Origin: Amphiprion ocellaris | Taxonomy: Eukaryota; Chordata; Actinopteri; Pomacentridae | Assembly (NCBI RefSeq): GCF_022539595.1 | Contig: NC_072771.1 | Location: forward strand, 10,820,488 to 10,884,487 | Length of the DNA stretch: 64,000 nucleotides | Direction of reading: 5' to 3' | Shown here: piece by piece, positions 1 through 52,975 of the stretch | How the letters are laid out: every line of letters begins with the position of its first letter | How positions within the stretch are numbered: position 1 is the first letter of the stretch | Position numbers and translations under genes: made by a program | The notes under the pieces: model-generated | Database searches by the model: none | What the model was told of the DNA's origin: nothing | The model's input: only the letters and a program-made list of their open reading frames with translations

Positions 1-190
1 ATCACTGTGTAGTGTGTGTTCCTCCATGTTTAACCGTCCCAAGGTGCTGCCTGACATCACCACCTAAGGGAGTCCTCTTTGAGCCTCCTTCACCATTTAC
101 TACAGATTGATGCAATAAACTGTCATTAAATATTGCTTGCTGTGTCTTGTGTACTGCTTTTGAGTCAGTAGGGAATCTCACAGGCCCTAA
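1..190 (+). repeat. Possible LTR 3' end
   Basis: AATAAA at 113-118 followed by a T-rich, TG-rich stretch and CCCTAACA near 190 resembles the R-U5 end of teleost Gypsy/BEL LTRs such as the one ending near 61062. No partner is seen; the element would continue left of the window. Confidence 0.3.
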
Positions 191-775
191 CAATATCAGG
201 CTCTGATTCTCACATAATAGTCTTGGAGCAACTTTTTAATAATCTTACTTACTTTAAAGTTGAGAGCGAGTGCAGGTGTGAAGATGTCGGTGTGCAGTCA
301 GCCTCTTCCCTATTTTCTTTAATCACAAACAAAACAAAACCCCAAATCTTCAAATAAAGTATTGTTTGCATTTAGGTTGTCTATATCTACTATAATTTTT
401 GCATCTGAGTAGTAAATTTGTAATTGAAAGTGAATGGTTAATGTTTACCGACACACTAATGTGAACTGCTAAGTTTCAAAGCAACAACTAGGAAAATGGT
501 TTTCTGTCAGTTCAATGCAAAGGTCAAGAATCAAAGAGATTAGTCTATTGTTGATCATAACTAGAGGGGGCTGACATTCTGTCCTTGGTATAACGCCAAT
601 GTAAGAAAGAAGGAACAAATTTACAAATTGACTTTCTATGCATACCTACAGTACAGTGTGAGTTTGGCTGCATAGTAAAGCAGTTAATTAGCTGCTTGTC
701 TGTTTTGTTTATATATATTTTGCATAGTATATTTTTTATTTAGATATGTTATCTTATCTGTTGCTATCGTTTTAT
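191..775. other. Unassigned 5' flank
   Basis: AT-rich sequence in which I see no gene, RNA or clear transposon. Confidence 0.4.
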
Positions 776-862
776 CCCAAGAAGGAGATACACTCAAAAT
801 TTCGTTGTACATATGTCCAACGACAATAAAGCCATTTCATTTTTGATTTTGATTTGATTGAT
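776..862 (+). repeat. LINE 3'-tail-like repeat
   Basis: CAAAATTTCGTTGTACATAT followed by CAATAAAG and a T/G-rich simple tail is a familiar 3' end of teleost non-LTR elements. Only the tail is present. Confidence 0.5.
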
Positions 863-1189
863 TTTGTTTCTGACAAAGTAGTGTTGGCTATGTTGACCAG
901 CACTCTCACTGCAGTGTGCCTGGGTTCTTCCAAATCAACTATAACAAATTATTCTAAGCAAATTCAGACTATATAAACTATATTTACTCTATAGTGTGTT
1001 TTCCCTAAAAAGTGTTGCCCAAAATGCTTTTTACAAGGTTTGATAAATGACTTTTTTAGATCTGGTGCAGCCCTAATAAATGTGCATCATGAATAAATGC
1101 ATCTTTGAAAACAGGAAAGTTCTGTGTTTTGTTACCTGTTTCAGGCCTAAAGAGCCATAATTCCCATTAACTAGCCTACATTAAGTCAT
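863..1189. other. Unassigned upstream sequence
   Basis: No coding signal or recognisable repeat seen between the LINE tail and the npr3 promoter region. Confidence 0.4.
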
Positions 1190-1624
1190 GCTGTGTTGAA
1201 GTGGCTCATTGTGAGCTCGGCAGCAGTGTTGCTTTAAGAAGGAGGTGGGCAGCGCTCCGATGACGCAGGAATAATCCTGAAAAGATGCTTCAAAACTCCA
1301 GGCCGGAGCCAGCGTGTGTGGTGGCTGACTGAGCTGGAAGAATCTCCGAGCCTGGCAGGATCAACTGTTGAAAGATTATTTTGAGCAGGTTCAGGAGCCT
1401 TCGAAGGCTCTCAATGCAGACAAAACACTCACTATTTGGTAGATTCGCTCCTTCAAAAGACAAATACAGTTATTTACCATTAAGTCATTTACCCACGGCG
1501 GAAGGCTTTCTGTTTGCAAGTATATGTGCGCTGCCAAGTGGAGCCAACTTGGGGAAAGAAACATTTGAAGAACACCTCTCCAACTCAGTCAGTTATCTGA
1601 AGTGGGATTTTGGAAAGTGGCATC
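1190..1624 (+). promoter_or_regulatory. Likely npr3 proximal promoter and 5' UTR
   Basis: This stretch is richer in GC than its surroundings and sits just upstream of the npr3 start. A TGACGCA element resembling a CRE/AP-1 site lies at 1261-1267. No clear TATA box is seen and the transcription start cannot be fixed. Upstream ATGs occur at 1414 and 1524. Confidence 0.4.
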
Positions 1625-42568
<40,944 letters not shown>

Positions 42569-43300
42569 TCAGCAGCAGTGACAGTGCCTTCACAGAGAAT
42601 CTCACATCCGAATGTGACCAAAGACTTTGCAGTGGTTGTTAGTGGACCCTTCCTTGCTGTTAAAAATGAGACATTGTGTTTTTGTATCCTTTATTGTATT
42701 GATTATAACTCAGGACAGTTCTAACAGTCACAAGACACCACTTTCCTAAGATTTCCTCCACACAAAGGTATATGATTGTATGGTATATGAAAATATTTGG
42801 CTCTAATATTTTTTGGGTGGTGTTTATCATGACTGTGAATGATTTATATCAGACAGAGCATCTAACACTACATTGGCATGCACTCATGGGGTAGGTGAGA
42901 TCTACTTTTGCCTCTTGTGTTGACAAATAGACGCTTCATGTTTAGGAGTGGTAGGCAAAACTTTGTGGAAATAATAAAGCTGGAGCTAAAGGAATGTAAA
43001 CAAGATCTAAAGACCTGTACGATATGTGCTACTGATAATAAGCTACTGATATTTTTAAGTTTTCAGTTACCTACCATGCACCAGTGGCCTCCATGCAAAT
43101 CTTGCTGTATAAATACATTTTAAGTATTTCCTTTTTAAATTTGCCTGTGCAATGAATTCAGTTACTACTTGCAGAAGAATTATGGTTTTGCTTTCTGATA
43201 AGGTATACTTTACAAAGCATTCTTTATTAATGATAAGAAATTATTCACTAGTGCCTTGTATACCGTTAAATTAGTTTTGGCTATTTGGCTAAACAGTTAA
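42569..43300 (+). promoter_or_regulatory. npr3: npr3 3' UTR with candidate poly(A) signal
   Basis: Unique-looking AT-rich sequence follows the stop codon. AATAAA at 42973-42978 is the first good polyadenylation signal. The UTR could be much longer, as the next 3 kb also lack obvious transposons apart from one interspersed repeat. Confidence 0.4.
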
Positions 43301-43495
43301 TTGCGCTCCCAATCAAGTGCAAGAAAACTACAATGTATTACTTATTGCATAATATTTTTGATTGTTCAGGCTTTTCGTTCTATCAGCTATGTTCATGATA
43401 TAGTACAAACTACTGAGCTCTTTATCAGTTACTCTGGTGGGTACATATTATCATAACTGATGGAACTGATGGCCAGAAGTGCAAAAAATAGAAAA
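43301..43495. other. Unassigned downstream flank
   Basis: No feature seen; could be npr3 3' UTR. Confidence 0.3.
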
Positions 43496-43499
43496 CTAG

Positions 43500-43865
43500 A
43501 AGTATCACCTTGCAACTATATACCTCTGCCATCCAGTCAAGTTGCAGTTTTCCATTCATGTCGATCCAGATCTTTTGGATGCCATCCCCTAATTTGTGTG
43601 AAATTTGGTCACAATTAGCAATGAAGTCTTGAGCTCTGGCTAAAAATGTGTTTTGTGAGGTCACTAACATTTGGCCACAAATTCAAATCAGTTCATTCTT
43701 GAGTCAAAATGAGCATTTGTGCCAAATCTGACAAAATTCCCTCAAGGCATTCAATAGATATCGCATTCTTGAGACTAGGGTGCATGAAATGAGGGATGGA
43801 TGACTTGAAAACATAACGCCTCTGACCTTGGCTCTTGCCAACAGAGAGATATAAAAATATGTCAG
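43500..43865. repeat. Teleost interspersed repeat
   Basis: GCCAAATCTGACAAAATTCC, CTCAAGGCATTCAATAGATA and TCGCATTCTTGAGAC, then ACGCCTCTGACC, form a pattern familiar from many fish loci (a non-coding element of unknown mobility). Confidence 0.6.
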
Positions 43866-46300
43866 TAAAAACTTTTTTTTTTGCTTTATAAAGTTAGCTA
43901 AAGAAAAACAGCAAGTTTTCTAACAAGCAAAACTTACAGGCACAGTCATTATTGCATTATTTATTTGCATCATCAAAGACATAGGTTCCAAACTATAAAA
44001 GTCCTTATTAGAATGTGGACGTGAATTCATAATTAAGGTATATTTCTGAGTTATAAAGGTATAGTGAGGTGCTTTACATAAACATTAGTGACTGCATGAA
44101 AAAAATATCTCAAGTGCATTAGAGACAAGCTTTTTTGTGGTTACTATTCTTTAGGTTACAATTGTCATGCAGAATTTAAGGATCAGGTTTCTACAGAAAG
44201 AAAGGATACTGAACATGAGAAATAAGCTCCCTGGCCTGCTGGTTTAGTTTGTATGTTGGAGAAAATATTTCAAGGGTGAAATGATGTATATAATTTCAAG
44301 AAGTGTTTTATTCTGGAGCTCCACATTCCCTGTCATTTAAAGCTCTGTATAATATTATTATCATGACTTTTGGTATTTAGTATGCTATAGTTATTTAACA
44401 GTGACCTTAATATATTTTAAAAATATATATAGTATTTTTATCGTAAATATTTTAAGTCATCTTACTCTCAATATTGAATTTTAATGGTTTTATTCAATTT
44501 TGTCCTATTTAGTTCCTTCATATCATAATTTCCCATTTCTATCTTAAATTGCACCAGATCATCAATTGTACCCAAAAATGCATTTTATTTTCTCTATGCA
44601 ATGTCAATCATAATAGGGACTGTATAATTTGGTCACCATTGTCAGTTCTGCCACCTGATTTTCATTTAGTTTTAACAGTTTTTTTTTGTTTGTTTGTTTG
44701 TGTGTGTGTTTTTTAGAATGTATAGTTTGGTCATTAGAATTACAGACTATTTATTCTTAATCATATTACATTTTGGAATTATTTTTAGTGAATTTAAAGA
44801 AATGTCCAATTAATATAAAGTTGTGCATCAACTATAATCGTAATAGCTCAAGTGGAGTAACAGTACCGGCAGCTGTTCCCAGTCATTGCTTTTCTGTTTC
44901 AGCTCTCCAAGCCTCTTTCATCCTCGTCATATCAAGCATATCAGGTTCCCTACACAACAGTGGCATCTGAGAAGTCAGAAACTAGCAGGAATGTGTGTGG
45001 CATCAGATACCAACAATGACTTTTTACTCTTTTGTAACAACAAATTTTGAGTGTGTCACAGTGGCTCATGCCTTAGAAATGAAGAAAAGAGAAGCTTAAC
45101 AAATTGATTTCAGCTAAGGTTTGCTTGCCATGTTTTTTCTGACTTTTTTGCCACATTTGATGAAGTCATCACAGGGCAGAGGAAATAAGAACTTTGCTAA
45201 GGAGATAATTGGTCATATAGCTGAGGTGTGAGTCAGAGGCAAGCACATCACAGTTATGTGCATTCATGATGTGGAAATATGACTCTGCGTGTATGAGATT
45301 TCTCATTCAAATTTTATTTGCAAATTATTAGTGACTAGTCCTGTCACTGTGACACAAGATATATCAGTTACCCAACTGTTTTTTTATTTTTATTTTTTAA
45401 AGAGTTTGTTTATGTAATTTTATTACAAATAGGAAACTCAGCTCTCTTATTTACAAAAATATTCTGACACTTTGTGGTGGCACTCCAAACCGTGGTCTTA
45501 CCATGTTTTCTTGAGTCCACCTGTTGATTGATTTCTAAGCTATGATAGGACATAGTTTAACAAAGACAGACACCTGTATAAAAAAGACTCACACTGCATG
45601 TTAGGATGAAAACCAAACCATGAATTCAAGGAACTGTCTGTATACCTTTGTAATAAAGCTGTGGTGAAGGGACAATTACAGAGAAAGTTCTTAATGAGCC
45701 AAGAGTTGTAATTTAAATTGAATTCAATGTGGGGCACATTGTGGGGTACATGGTCTTTAGGACAGGGGTGATGTGATGTGCTGCAGAGAATACTACTGCA
45801 ATCTGTTCTGGTAATTTGATTAACAACAGTGAGGCAGAAGTGAATGAAATTGTTGAGTGATTTGGCACAAATGATTAACATGTCTAATTTTTCACCGTTG
45901 TTTCAGAAATTGTTATATTTCAGCAAGACACTTTGATCAATGGAGGTGAGTTGCAGTGGTGAGATCGTGGAGAGCATGTATGTCACTGGCCTAGCAGTAG
46001 AAGTACAGAATATGATAACTTATCAAGACAGAGCAGAAGATGGGTGAAGATGGAAAGAGAGGTTGACCAGGAAGGACAAAGAACTGAACCTTGGGGAACA
46101 CTGGGACAGTGGTGGAGGTGCAGTTGCTACAGGATAATTCTAGTTTATTTCAACCTGGCATATTTTCCATTATTGTAGTTATTGTAGTCTCTGACTTTGC
46201 ACTCTCCACCTTTATTATAAAGATTCAGGGAAACATGAAGTCACACAAAACAGTGTGCCAATAGTGTATGTCTGGTCAAAAGCAGCACTTCAAAAGAATT
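43866..46300. other. Gene-poor flank
   Basis: AT-rich, with AT-rich blocks near 44400-44470. 45930-46140 (GAGGTTGACCAGGAAGG, AACCTTGGGGAACACTGGGA) recalls a repeat family but is diverged. No gene found. Confidence 0.35.
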
Positions 46301-46736
46301 TACACCACCGGTCAAAAGTTTTCAAATATCCCAATTTTTCCATTTTTTAAAAATTGAAATTCAGGTAGTTCAAGTCCAATGAATAGCTTGAAGTTTACAA
46401 AGGTAAGTGGTGAAGTGCCAGAAGTTTTTTTTTTTTTTTTTTTTTTTTTAAAGATAAGGTTTCCCAAAACTGAAAAATAATGTACATTTCAGAATTATAA
46501 AAAAGGTCTTTTTCAGGGAACAAGAAATGGGCTAACAATTTAAAGCTGGTCTGCAGCAATGGAGGTTGATCAAGCCTTTAAAATTGGTGTTACCAAATCC
46601 TACAGGTCCCAACTTTTATTGATTACTTACAACACCCTCTGCATAAAAGTAGTTTTGGAGCACACCATGGCACCATACCCTCGAGAGCAATATTTGAACA
46701 GTATTGTACCACAGAAAGTAATGTGTTGCTATAAAA

Positions 46737-46994
46737 ATGGTGAGGAAAAAGCAACCAACAATGGAAAAGAGACAGACCATCATAGCACTTAAAAATGTAG
46801 GTCTTCCCTTCAAAGAAATTGCAAAGAAAATTGAGGTGTCAGTGAGTACAGTTTTCTTTCTCACCATCAAAAGGCATTCAGAAACTGGGTCTGGAAGACC
46901 CAAAGCTATAACGGAATCAGAAGACAAGTTTCTGAGAGTCAACAGCTTGTGGATAGGTGACTCACAGGACAACAGCTTTAAGGACAGCTTGTAA
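46737..46994 (+). pseudogene. Tc1 transposase N-terminal part
   Basis: 85 residues with TIIALKNVGLPFKEIAKKIE and SVSTVFFLTIKRHSETGSGR, a paired-type helix-turn-helix followed by the GSGRPKA hinge. Frame breaks after it. Confidence 0.85.
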
Positions 46995-47494
46995 ATGTTG
47001 GTAGTAACCAAGTCTCATTTTTAACTATGAAGAGAAGACTTGGAGTTGCAGGTTTGACAGGTCAAGTTGCAGCAAGAAAGCCATTGCTAAGACATCAGAA
47101 AAAGAAAAAGAGGCTTGCCTGGGCCATGAAACACCGCCAATGGACTACTGAAGACTGGAAGAAGGTATTATGGACTGATCAATCAATATTTTAAATATTT
47201 GGTTCATCATGCATGATTTTGGTACGCTGTCTCGTAGGCAAAAGGATGGTTCCTCAGTGTGTGACATGAACTGTCTAATATGGAGGAGGACGCATGATGC
47301 TCTGGGGCTGTTTTGCTGGATCCAAAGTGAGAGGAATCAAAATGGCTACCACAGTGCCGCAGCACCATGCAGTCCCCTCTGGTAAGTTCCTAGTTGGTCA
47401 GGAGTTCATCCTATAGCAAGATAATAACCCAAAACATAAGTCCAAGCTCTGCTGGAACTACCTGAGGAAAAAAGAAGATGGTAAGCTTGAAAAC

Positions 47495-47749
47495 ATGGGG
47501 TGGTCAGCACAGTCTCTAGACTTAAACCCCATGGAGTTGGTTTGGGATAAACTGGACAGAAGAGTGATAGCAAAGCAACCTACAAGTGCCACACATTTAT
47601 GGGAACTTCTGCAACAGAGTTTGGAAGAACTTTCTGAAGAATATTTGATTTCCATTGTGGACAGAGTGCCACAAGTGTGTTCAGCTGTTATATCTGCCAA
47701 AGGTGCTGCTTTGATGATTCAAAAGTTTCGAATACATTTTGGTTTCTAA
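47495..47749 (+). pseudogene. Tc1 transposase C-terminal part
   Basis: MGWSAQSLDLNPMELVWDKL keeps the third catalytic E; then C-terminal helices to FRIHFGF and stop. Separate frame from the N-terminal part. Confidence 0.85.
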
Positions 47750-47882
47750 ATTTTATTTTTTAAACTTCATTTGTTTTTTTTCTATGCTTTCATTTCAGTG
47801 TATAATGAGACATTAGCGTACATCATTTCCAATTAATAACTGGAAAAATTGGGGTGTTCTAAAACTTTTGACTGGTCGTGTA

Positions 47883-48170
47883 TTTTACACTAATCCTTTA
47901 AAATGTGTTTTTTGAATCTGAAAGGAAATACAGAAAGCTGTTCTGCTAAAATGGCCAGTTTGCTAACTGTATTAGGGATCTCCATCTGAATAACCACCGT
48001 TATTGGCTTACAAGTGCTGTCTGTGGGTTTGAGAAGTTTGTTTTTTTATCAGGGAAAAAAACTTTTGAGTTGTTGAAGCGAGAGTATATGAGATGTGTGT
48101 CGAGGGTAGACTGGTTAGTATTGAAGCAAATGTTGTTAAGGGTAATCCTTGGAGCTTCAAGAGAAAGTGG
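47883..48170. other. Short unassigned stretch
   Basis: No feature recognised between the Tc1 and the next repeat. Confidence 0.35.
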
Positions 48171-48439
48171 ACTTCTCTTTTTGGTTCTTGAAGATGTTTC
48201 ACCTCTCATCCAAGAAGCTCCTTTAGTTGTAACTGATTGATAGGGAGTTTCAGATGTTTGGAGTTACTCCAGCTCACATGGCTAATGGTTTCATTTACAT
48301 GCCTGCAGGTGTGAATTGTTGTAAAACCAGGTGGTCTAACAACAATGACAGCAATCATGGTGGTGGAGCTGCCAATTAACACAGCAAAGGATGTGAATCT
48401 GCCATGTCAGGAGTGATTCAGATGTTAACAATGGTGACA

Positions 48440-48660
48440 CGGGTACCCCTGTAGCTCAGCAGGTTGAGCGGACTACCCATAAGCAGGGGCTGCACTCAGC
48501 AGTCGTGGGTTTAAGTCTGACCCAATGGCCATTTACAGCATGTCTTTCCCCCACTCTTCTCCCCATGTTTCCTGTCTCTCTGTCCACTATCTATAATAAT
48601 GGCGAAAAGGCAAAAAAAAAAAAAAAACTTAAATACAAACAAACAAAAAAAAAAAAACGA
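48440..48660 (+). mobile_element. tRNA-derived SINE, third family
   Basis: CCTGTAGCTCAGCAGGTTGA (A box), CGTGGGTTTAAGTCTGACC (B-box-like), ATGTCTTTCCCCCACTCTTC, CTGTCCACTATCTATAATAA and an A-rich tail. Fits a known teleost SINE layout. Confidence 0.82.
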
Positions 48661-48719
48661 TGATGACGCTTTTTGTGGAGAGACCTTGTCACTGTGTTGT
48701 AGGTGTTTGATAAGTGCTG

Positions 48720-48990
48720 TTTAGAGATGGTTGTTCCAATTTATCATAGATGGCTTCCTTTACTCCTCTCAAACCATCCTGAGGAGCTGTTCTCCTGTGT
48801 TGAGCCACACACTTGTGAAACTGTTGTTTAGTCTCTCCTATGTAAGTCACTGCATTGGCTTGCATATACAGCGTTGCTGCATTTGTGTGTTGGTCTTTTA
48901 TATTTGGGGTGAACCAATTTTTTTCTCAGTGTTACTGGATTTGAAGTGCAGTGATATGTTGTATTTGGAGAAAATCCTTCAGAGTTTTTC
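48720..48990 (-). pseudogene. GIY-YIG endonuclease fragment of a Penelope-like element
   Basis: Reverse-strand reading gives HKCSNAVYASQC, then YIGETKQQFHKCVAQHRR, then RGVKEAIYDKLEQPSLN. This order matches the GIY-YIG domain of fish Penelope elements. About 35 residues between AQHRR and RGVKEAI are missing, and two frames are used. Confidence 0.75.
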
Positions 48991-49140
48991 AGATATTCTA
49001 GCTATGTATTCCATATGTGGCTGGAGTATAGTCATAACGCAGTGATTGTGAACATCTAAAACTCCCAACCAGTCAGTCAGAACTGAAGAAGCCTCTTGGA
49101 TGAGAGGTGAAATGTCTTCAAGAACCTAAAAAGAGACGTA

Positions 49141-49975
49141 CACTTGCTGTCTACTGAAGGTTTTAGGATTACTATGACTTGGATGATTGAGAATCTGCAC
49201 AGATGGTGTTGAAGGTAGTCTTTATAGGCTACAAGAAGTTCTCTTGTTCAATTGTTCAACCTGGCATGTCAGATAGCTTAGTTAGTGAATGAGACTGTTT
49301 CGGTTAGAATGGGAGCCAGCTGATCATGACCGAAAGAATGAGTTTATTTTCGTAGTCATCAACAAGGTAAGGATAATCAGACATTGGGGAAGGGGAGATT
49401 GACTCTTTACTAGCAAGACAGATTGTGGGAGGATATTGTCAATTTATTTTTGCAGATGGAAGTCAGAAATATTTTTTGTCTCTATTACAATGCCATCTCC
49501 CTTGTTAACAAAATGACCAAAATGCATTGCCCTTGTTAAGCAACCATACTCCCTGTCCATCCTTTGGTAGCAAAGAGAGTGCAGTGGCAGAGGGGTGATT
49601 TAGCTAAATGTTTATCTGACTTAGTTTTGCGAAAGTTAGAATCTATGGTTCCAACCATGGCTCTGAAATGTCAGCACCCTAACTGTGCTGTGTGTTACTA
49701 AATCCATGGCACTGTCCGAGGTGCTGAAGAAGTAGACAAATTTGTAATTGAGTCATTTTTTCTTAGTTTCAACCTTCTGTCACTTTTGTCTTGAATTTAT
49801 AATATTCAATAAACTATAAATTGTACAGACTGAAATGTATTCTACAATGATTTACTGTATATAGAGTAGAGTCACCTTCATTATCAAAATGAAAAGCAAC
49901 AAATTACTGTGGCATAAAAGCAGAAGGTTTTCAGAGACACACTGTTCCCTGTAGTATTCCTCTGATGTTCCTTTA
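49141..49975. other. Unassigned
   Basis: The left 60 bp belongs to the Penelope-associated repeat; the rest shows nothing I recognise. Confidence 0.35.
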
Positions 49976-49997
49976 TTATACCTTTAATAATATCATA

Positions 49998-50892
49998 TCA
50001 TATCATCACCTTCACAACCTGTGGTCGGTTAGTCAAATAGTTCTTGATCCAGGAGCACATCAGGGGGTCCAAGTCCAGGTACACCAGCTTCTCCACCAGG
50101 ATGTCAGGGCTGATGGTGTTGAACGCCGAGCTGTAGTCGACGAACAGCATCCTGACATAGGTTCCTGGGAGCTCTAGGTGGCTCACGGCTGTGTGAAGAG
50201 CTGCGGTGATGGTGTACTCCATGGACCGGTTTGCCCTATAGGCAAACTGGTGTGGGTCGAAGTTCCGGGGGAGACAGGCCTTAAAGTGCCGGAGAACAAG
50301 CCTTTCAAAGCACTTCATCACCACAGATGTCAGTGTCTTTAATGGCTGTAGTCTTGGGCACTGGAACGATGGTAGCTGCTTTTAGACAGGGCGGTACTTC
50401 GGCCAGTGACAGGGATGAATTGAAGATCCCCGTCAGAACTCCTGCCAGCTGGTCTGCTCAGGCACGAAGCACCATTCCAAGAATGCCGTCTGGTCCAGCA
50501 GCTTTTCTTGGATTTACTGCCTTCAGTGCACACCTCATCTGATGTTCCTGGAGAGTTAGAGACTGGGGGCTGGAGGGTCGACGAGGCACCAGTGGAGTGG
50601 CTGATCTTGATGACTCAAAGCGGGCGAAGAAGCTGTTAAGTTCATCCGCTAATGAGGCCTTTGTGTTGGCTGCTGCCAGCAACTTGCCTTTGTATTTCGT
50701 CAGCTGCTGGATCCCTTGCCACATCTGCCGTAGGTCGTTGTTCTCGAGGTGAGATTCCACCTTCCTCTTGTACTCCTTTGCCGCTCTGATACCTCTCCTG
50801 AGGTCAGATCTAGCTGTGCTGTACAGGGCCCTGTCCCCTGATTTGAAGGCAGAGTTCTGTGCTTTCAGGAGCGTTCTCACCTCAGATGTCAT
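49998..50892 (-). pseudogene. LINE reverse transcriptase, N-terminal half
   Basis: Frame 50458-50892 covers RRGIRAAKEYKRKVESHLEN, MWQGIQQLTKYK and LKAVNPRKAAGPDGILGMVL; frame 49998-50324 covers MKCFERLVLRHFKACLP, DPHQFAYRANRSMEYTITAA and LFVDYSSAFNTISPDILVEK. One frameshift near 50330-50460. Truncated before the YADD box. Confidence 0.87.
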
Positions 50893-50928
50893 CCAGGGCT
50901 TTTGGTTGGAATAAATGCGGATCCATCA

Positions 50929-51790
50929 TATCTTAAAGACCTGATAGTACCATATTATCCTAGCAGAACTCTTCGCTCTCAGACTGCAGGCTTGTTGTTC
51001 CTAGAATCTCTAAAAGTAGAATGGGAGGCAGAGCCTTCAGTTATCAGGCACCTCTCCTGTGGAACCAGCTCCCAGTTTGGGTTCGGGAGGCGGACACCCT
51101 CTCTATTTTTAAGACCAGGCTTAAAACCTTCCTTTTTGACAAAGCTTATAGTTAGGGCTGACTGGGGGACCCTGACGGGGTGAGCTGGTGTTTTCATTTG
51201 CAAAACTGACTTCCCCTCTTGACGTCCCTTTAGTCTGCCCCTAGTTATGCTGCTATAAGCCTAGGCTGCTGGGGAACCTCTCTTGATGCACTGAGCCCTT
51301 CTCTAACTACCTATGTATTTACTATATATACCATTATTGCATTACATTCACTCTGTTTCTGTGTCCTTTCTCCGAGTGTCCCTGGTCCCAGAGCTGGATG
51401 CTTCAGATGTGTGGCTGTGTTTTATGGTCCTTGTGTCCCACCCCCCACCTCTCTATCTCTACCTCTACACCTCTATCTCTACCCCTCTACCTCTTCCCCT
51501 CTACCTCTATCCCTCTATCTGTATCCCTATCTCTACCTCCATCCCTCTATCTCTACCCCTCTACCTCTCCTGTCCCTCTCAACCCGCCCGGCCAGCAGGC
51601 AGATGGGTCCCCCCACATTAGAGCCGGGTTCTGCTCGAGGTTTTTTTCCCTGTTAAAAGGGTGTTTTCCTTGCCACTGTCGCCTTTTGGCTTGCTCTGGG
51701 GGTCAGGCATACGGGTTCTGTAAAGCGTCTCGAGACAATTTGACTGTAATTGGCGCTATATAAATAAAATTGAATTGAATTGAATTGAAT
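50929..51790 (+). mobile_element. 5'-truncated L2 LINE 3' end
   Basis: Carries the very end of ORF2 (decayed, near 51020-51150), the 3' UTR segment TATGCTGCTATAAGCCTAGG, a pyrimidine minisatellite at 51445-51580, and the tail TTGGCGCTATATAAATAAAA plus (TTGAA)n. Inserted antisense into the LINE between GCGGATCCA and CCACTTATCC. Confidence 0.88.
51445..51580 (+). repeat. Pyrimidine-rich minisatellite
   Basis: About ten irregular copies of CCTCTATCTCTAC-like units inside the L2 3' UTR. The three open frames across it are low-complexity Pro/Leu/Ser/Tyr artefacts. Confidence 0.9.
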
Positions 51791-51799
51791 CCACTTATC

Positions 51800-52886
51800 C
51801 ACAGTAACAGTATCTGTACAGTAACTGATGTAGGATAACACAGCGTCTGTGCACTCCTGTAAGTCCATATGGTTGAATACAGACCACTCCATGCTCTGGA
51901 AGCAGTCCTGTAGCTGGTTGAGTGCTGCTGCTGGCCAGGTTTTAATAGTCTTAGTCACTGGCTTTGTTCTCCTCCTGATGGTGGTGTATGCAGGAACTAG
52001 GAGCAGGGAGAGGTGGTCTGACATGTCCAGGTGGGCGAGGGGGACAGCTTTGTATGCCTGCTTAAGGTTAGAATAGACCTTGTCTAAAGTTTTCTCCCCT
52101 CTGGTTGGACATTGCACATACTGTACAAATCTGGGGAGCACAGTCTTTAGGTAGGCTCTATTAAAGTCTCCAGCAACAACAAAGGCTCCATCTGAGTGAT
52201 CCTGCATCTGCTTATTGATGACGTCATGCAGGTACGAGAGGGCTAGGCTAACATTAGCATCAGGTGGAATGTAAACTGCTGTTATGACCACTGAGCTCCC
52301 GGGGCAAATAAAAGGGTCTACACATGACTGAAATGGCCTCCAAGTCCAGACAGCAGTGGGTGTATATTATTCTGCTGTTTGTGCACCGGTCATTGTGTGT
52401 GTAGATGCAAAGTCCCCCTTCTCTGCTCTTACGGGAGTCAGTGTTGCGGTCATGTCAGTGCAGGTTGCGGATTGTTAGCTGAACAGCAGCGTCGAGAATG
52501 AGTGGGTTTAGCCAGGATTCCATGATAATAATTGCGCTGCAGTCCCATATGGTTTTGTTGCTAGCTAGCAGCAGTTCCAGCTCGTCTGTGTTGTGAACGA
52601 CGGACCTGGGGTTGGTCAGGAAGATGCTTGGGATCAGTGGTTTGTGTGGGTGTCGTGCTAGCCTAGCCAGCAGTCCCGCTCTGAATCCCCGCTTCTGCTT
52701 CTGATACCTCCACCGGCGGCACCGCTTTACATCTCCGAGGACAAGCACGGCAGAGCCTGGCATTCTGGCTATGTCCTCTGGGATTTTGTGGGACCATTGA
52801 AACTTGGTCGTAATGTCCGTGCAACATGTCATTCCTACAGCCCGTAGTTGGGCTTGGAAAGTCTGTTTCCATTCACACATACGCAT
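51800..52886 (-). pseudogene. LINE endonuclease
   Basis: Frame 52455-52886 contains PHKPLIPSIFLTNPRSVVHN and ESWLNPLILDAAVQ; 51653-52291 contains VITAVYIPPDANVSLALSYL, VVAGDFNRAYLKTVLPRF and MSDHLSLLLVPAYT, the APE-type endonuclease. The frame runs out into the inserted L2 at 51790. Confidence 0.87.
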
Positions 52887-52975
52887 TCACACAGAAACAA
52901 CCACAATAAAAAGCACCGACACAGGGAGCCAAGAGCCGCTGCATCCATGCACACCGCCATCTTATATGTTGACAT

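Larger units (their letters stand above)
46301..47882 (+). mobile_element. Full-length Tc1-like transposon
   Basis: Left end TACACCACCGGTCAAAAGTT and right end in reverse TACACGACCAGTCAAAAGTT match, bounded by TA. Transposase on the plus strand: helix-turn-helix 46737-46994, catalytic remnants 47100-47400, C-terminus 47495-47749. A T24 run at 46426-46449 interrupts the 5' region. Frameshifted and inactive. Confidence 0.92.
48178..49140 (-). mobile_element. Penelope-like element remnant between inverted repeats
   Basis: 48178-48260 and 49065-49140 are inverted copies sharing TTTCACCTCTCATCCAAGA, a sequence associated with fish Penelope-like elements. Between them the minus strand encodes part of a GIY-YIG endonuclease. 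A SINE (48440-48660) is inserted. Reverse transcriptase is absent. Confidence 0.7.
49985..52963 (-). mobile_element. L2/Rex1-like LINE, 3'-truncated and interrupted by an L2
   Basis: Same family as 31190-35530: 5' terminus at CCGCCATCTT (52954-52963), endonuclease 52886-51800, linker and RT 50892-49998. Ends within RT at about 49990 in an ATATG-repeat tail. A plus-strand L2 piece (50929-51790) splits endonuclease from the linker. Better preserved than the first copy. Confidence 0.85.

Noticed and set aside
48450..48535. Functional tRNA gene
   Set aside because: The tRNA-like head lacks a full cloverleaf and leads into a SINE body and A-rich tail.
51445..51580. CRISPR-like regular repeats
   Set aside because: Units are short, irregular and without unique spacers, in a vertebrate genome; a minisatellite.
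51313..51763. Frames of about 100 codons rich in Pro/Leu/Tyr/Ser
   Set aside because: They read through the CCTCTATCTCTAC-type minisatellite of an L2 3' UTR.
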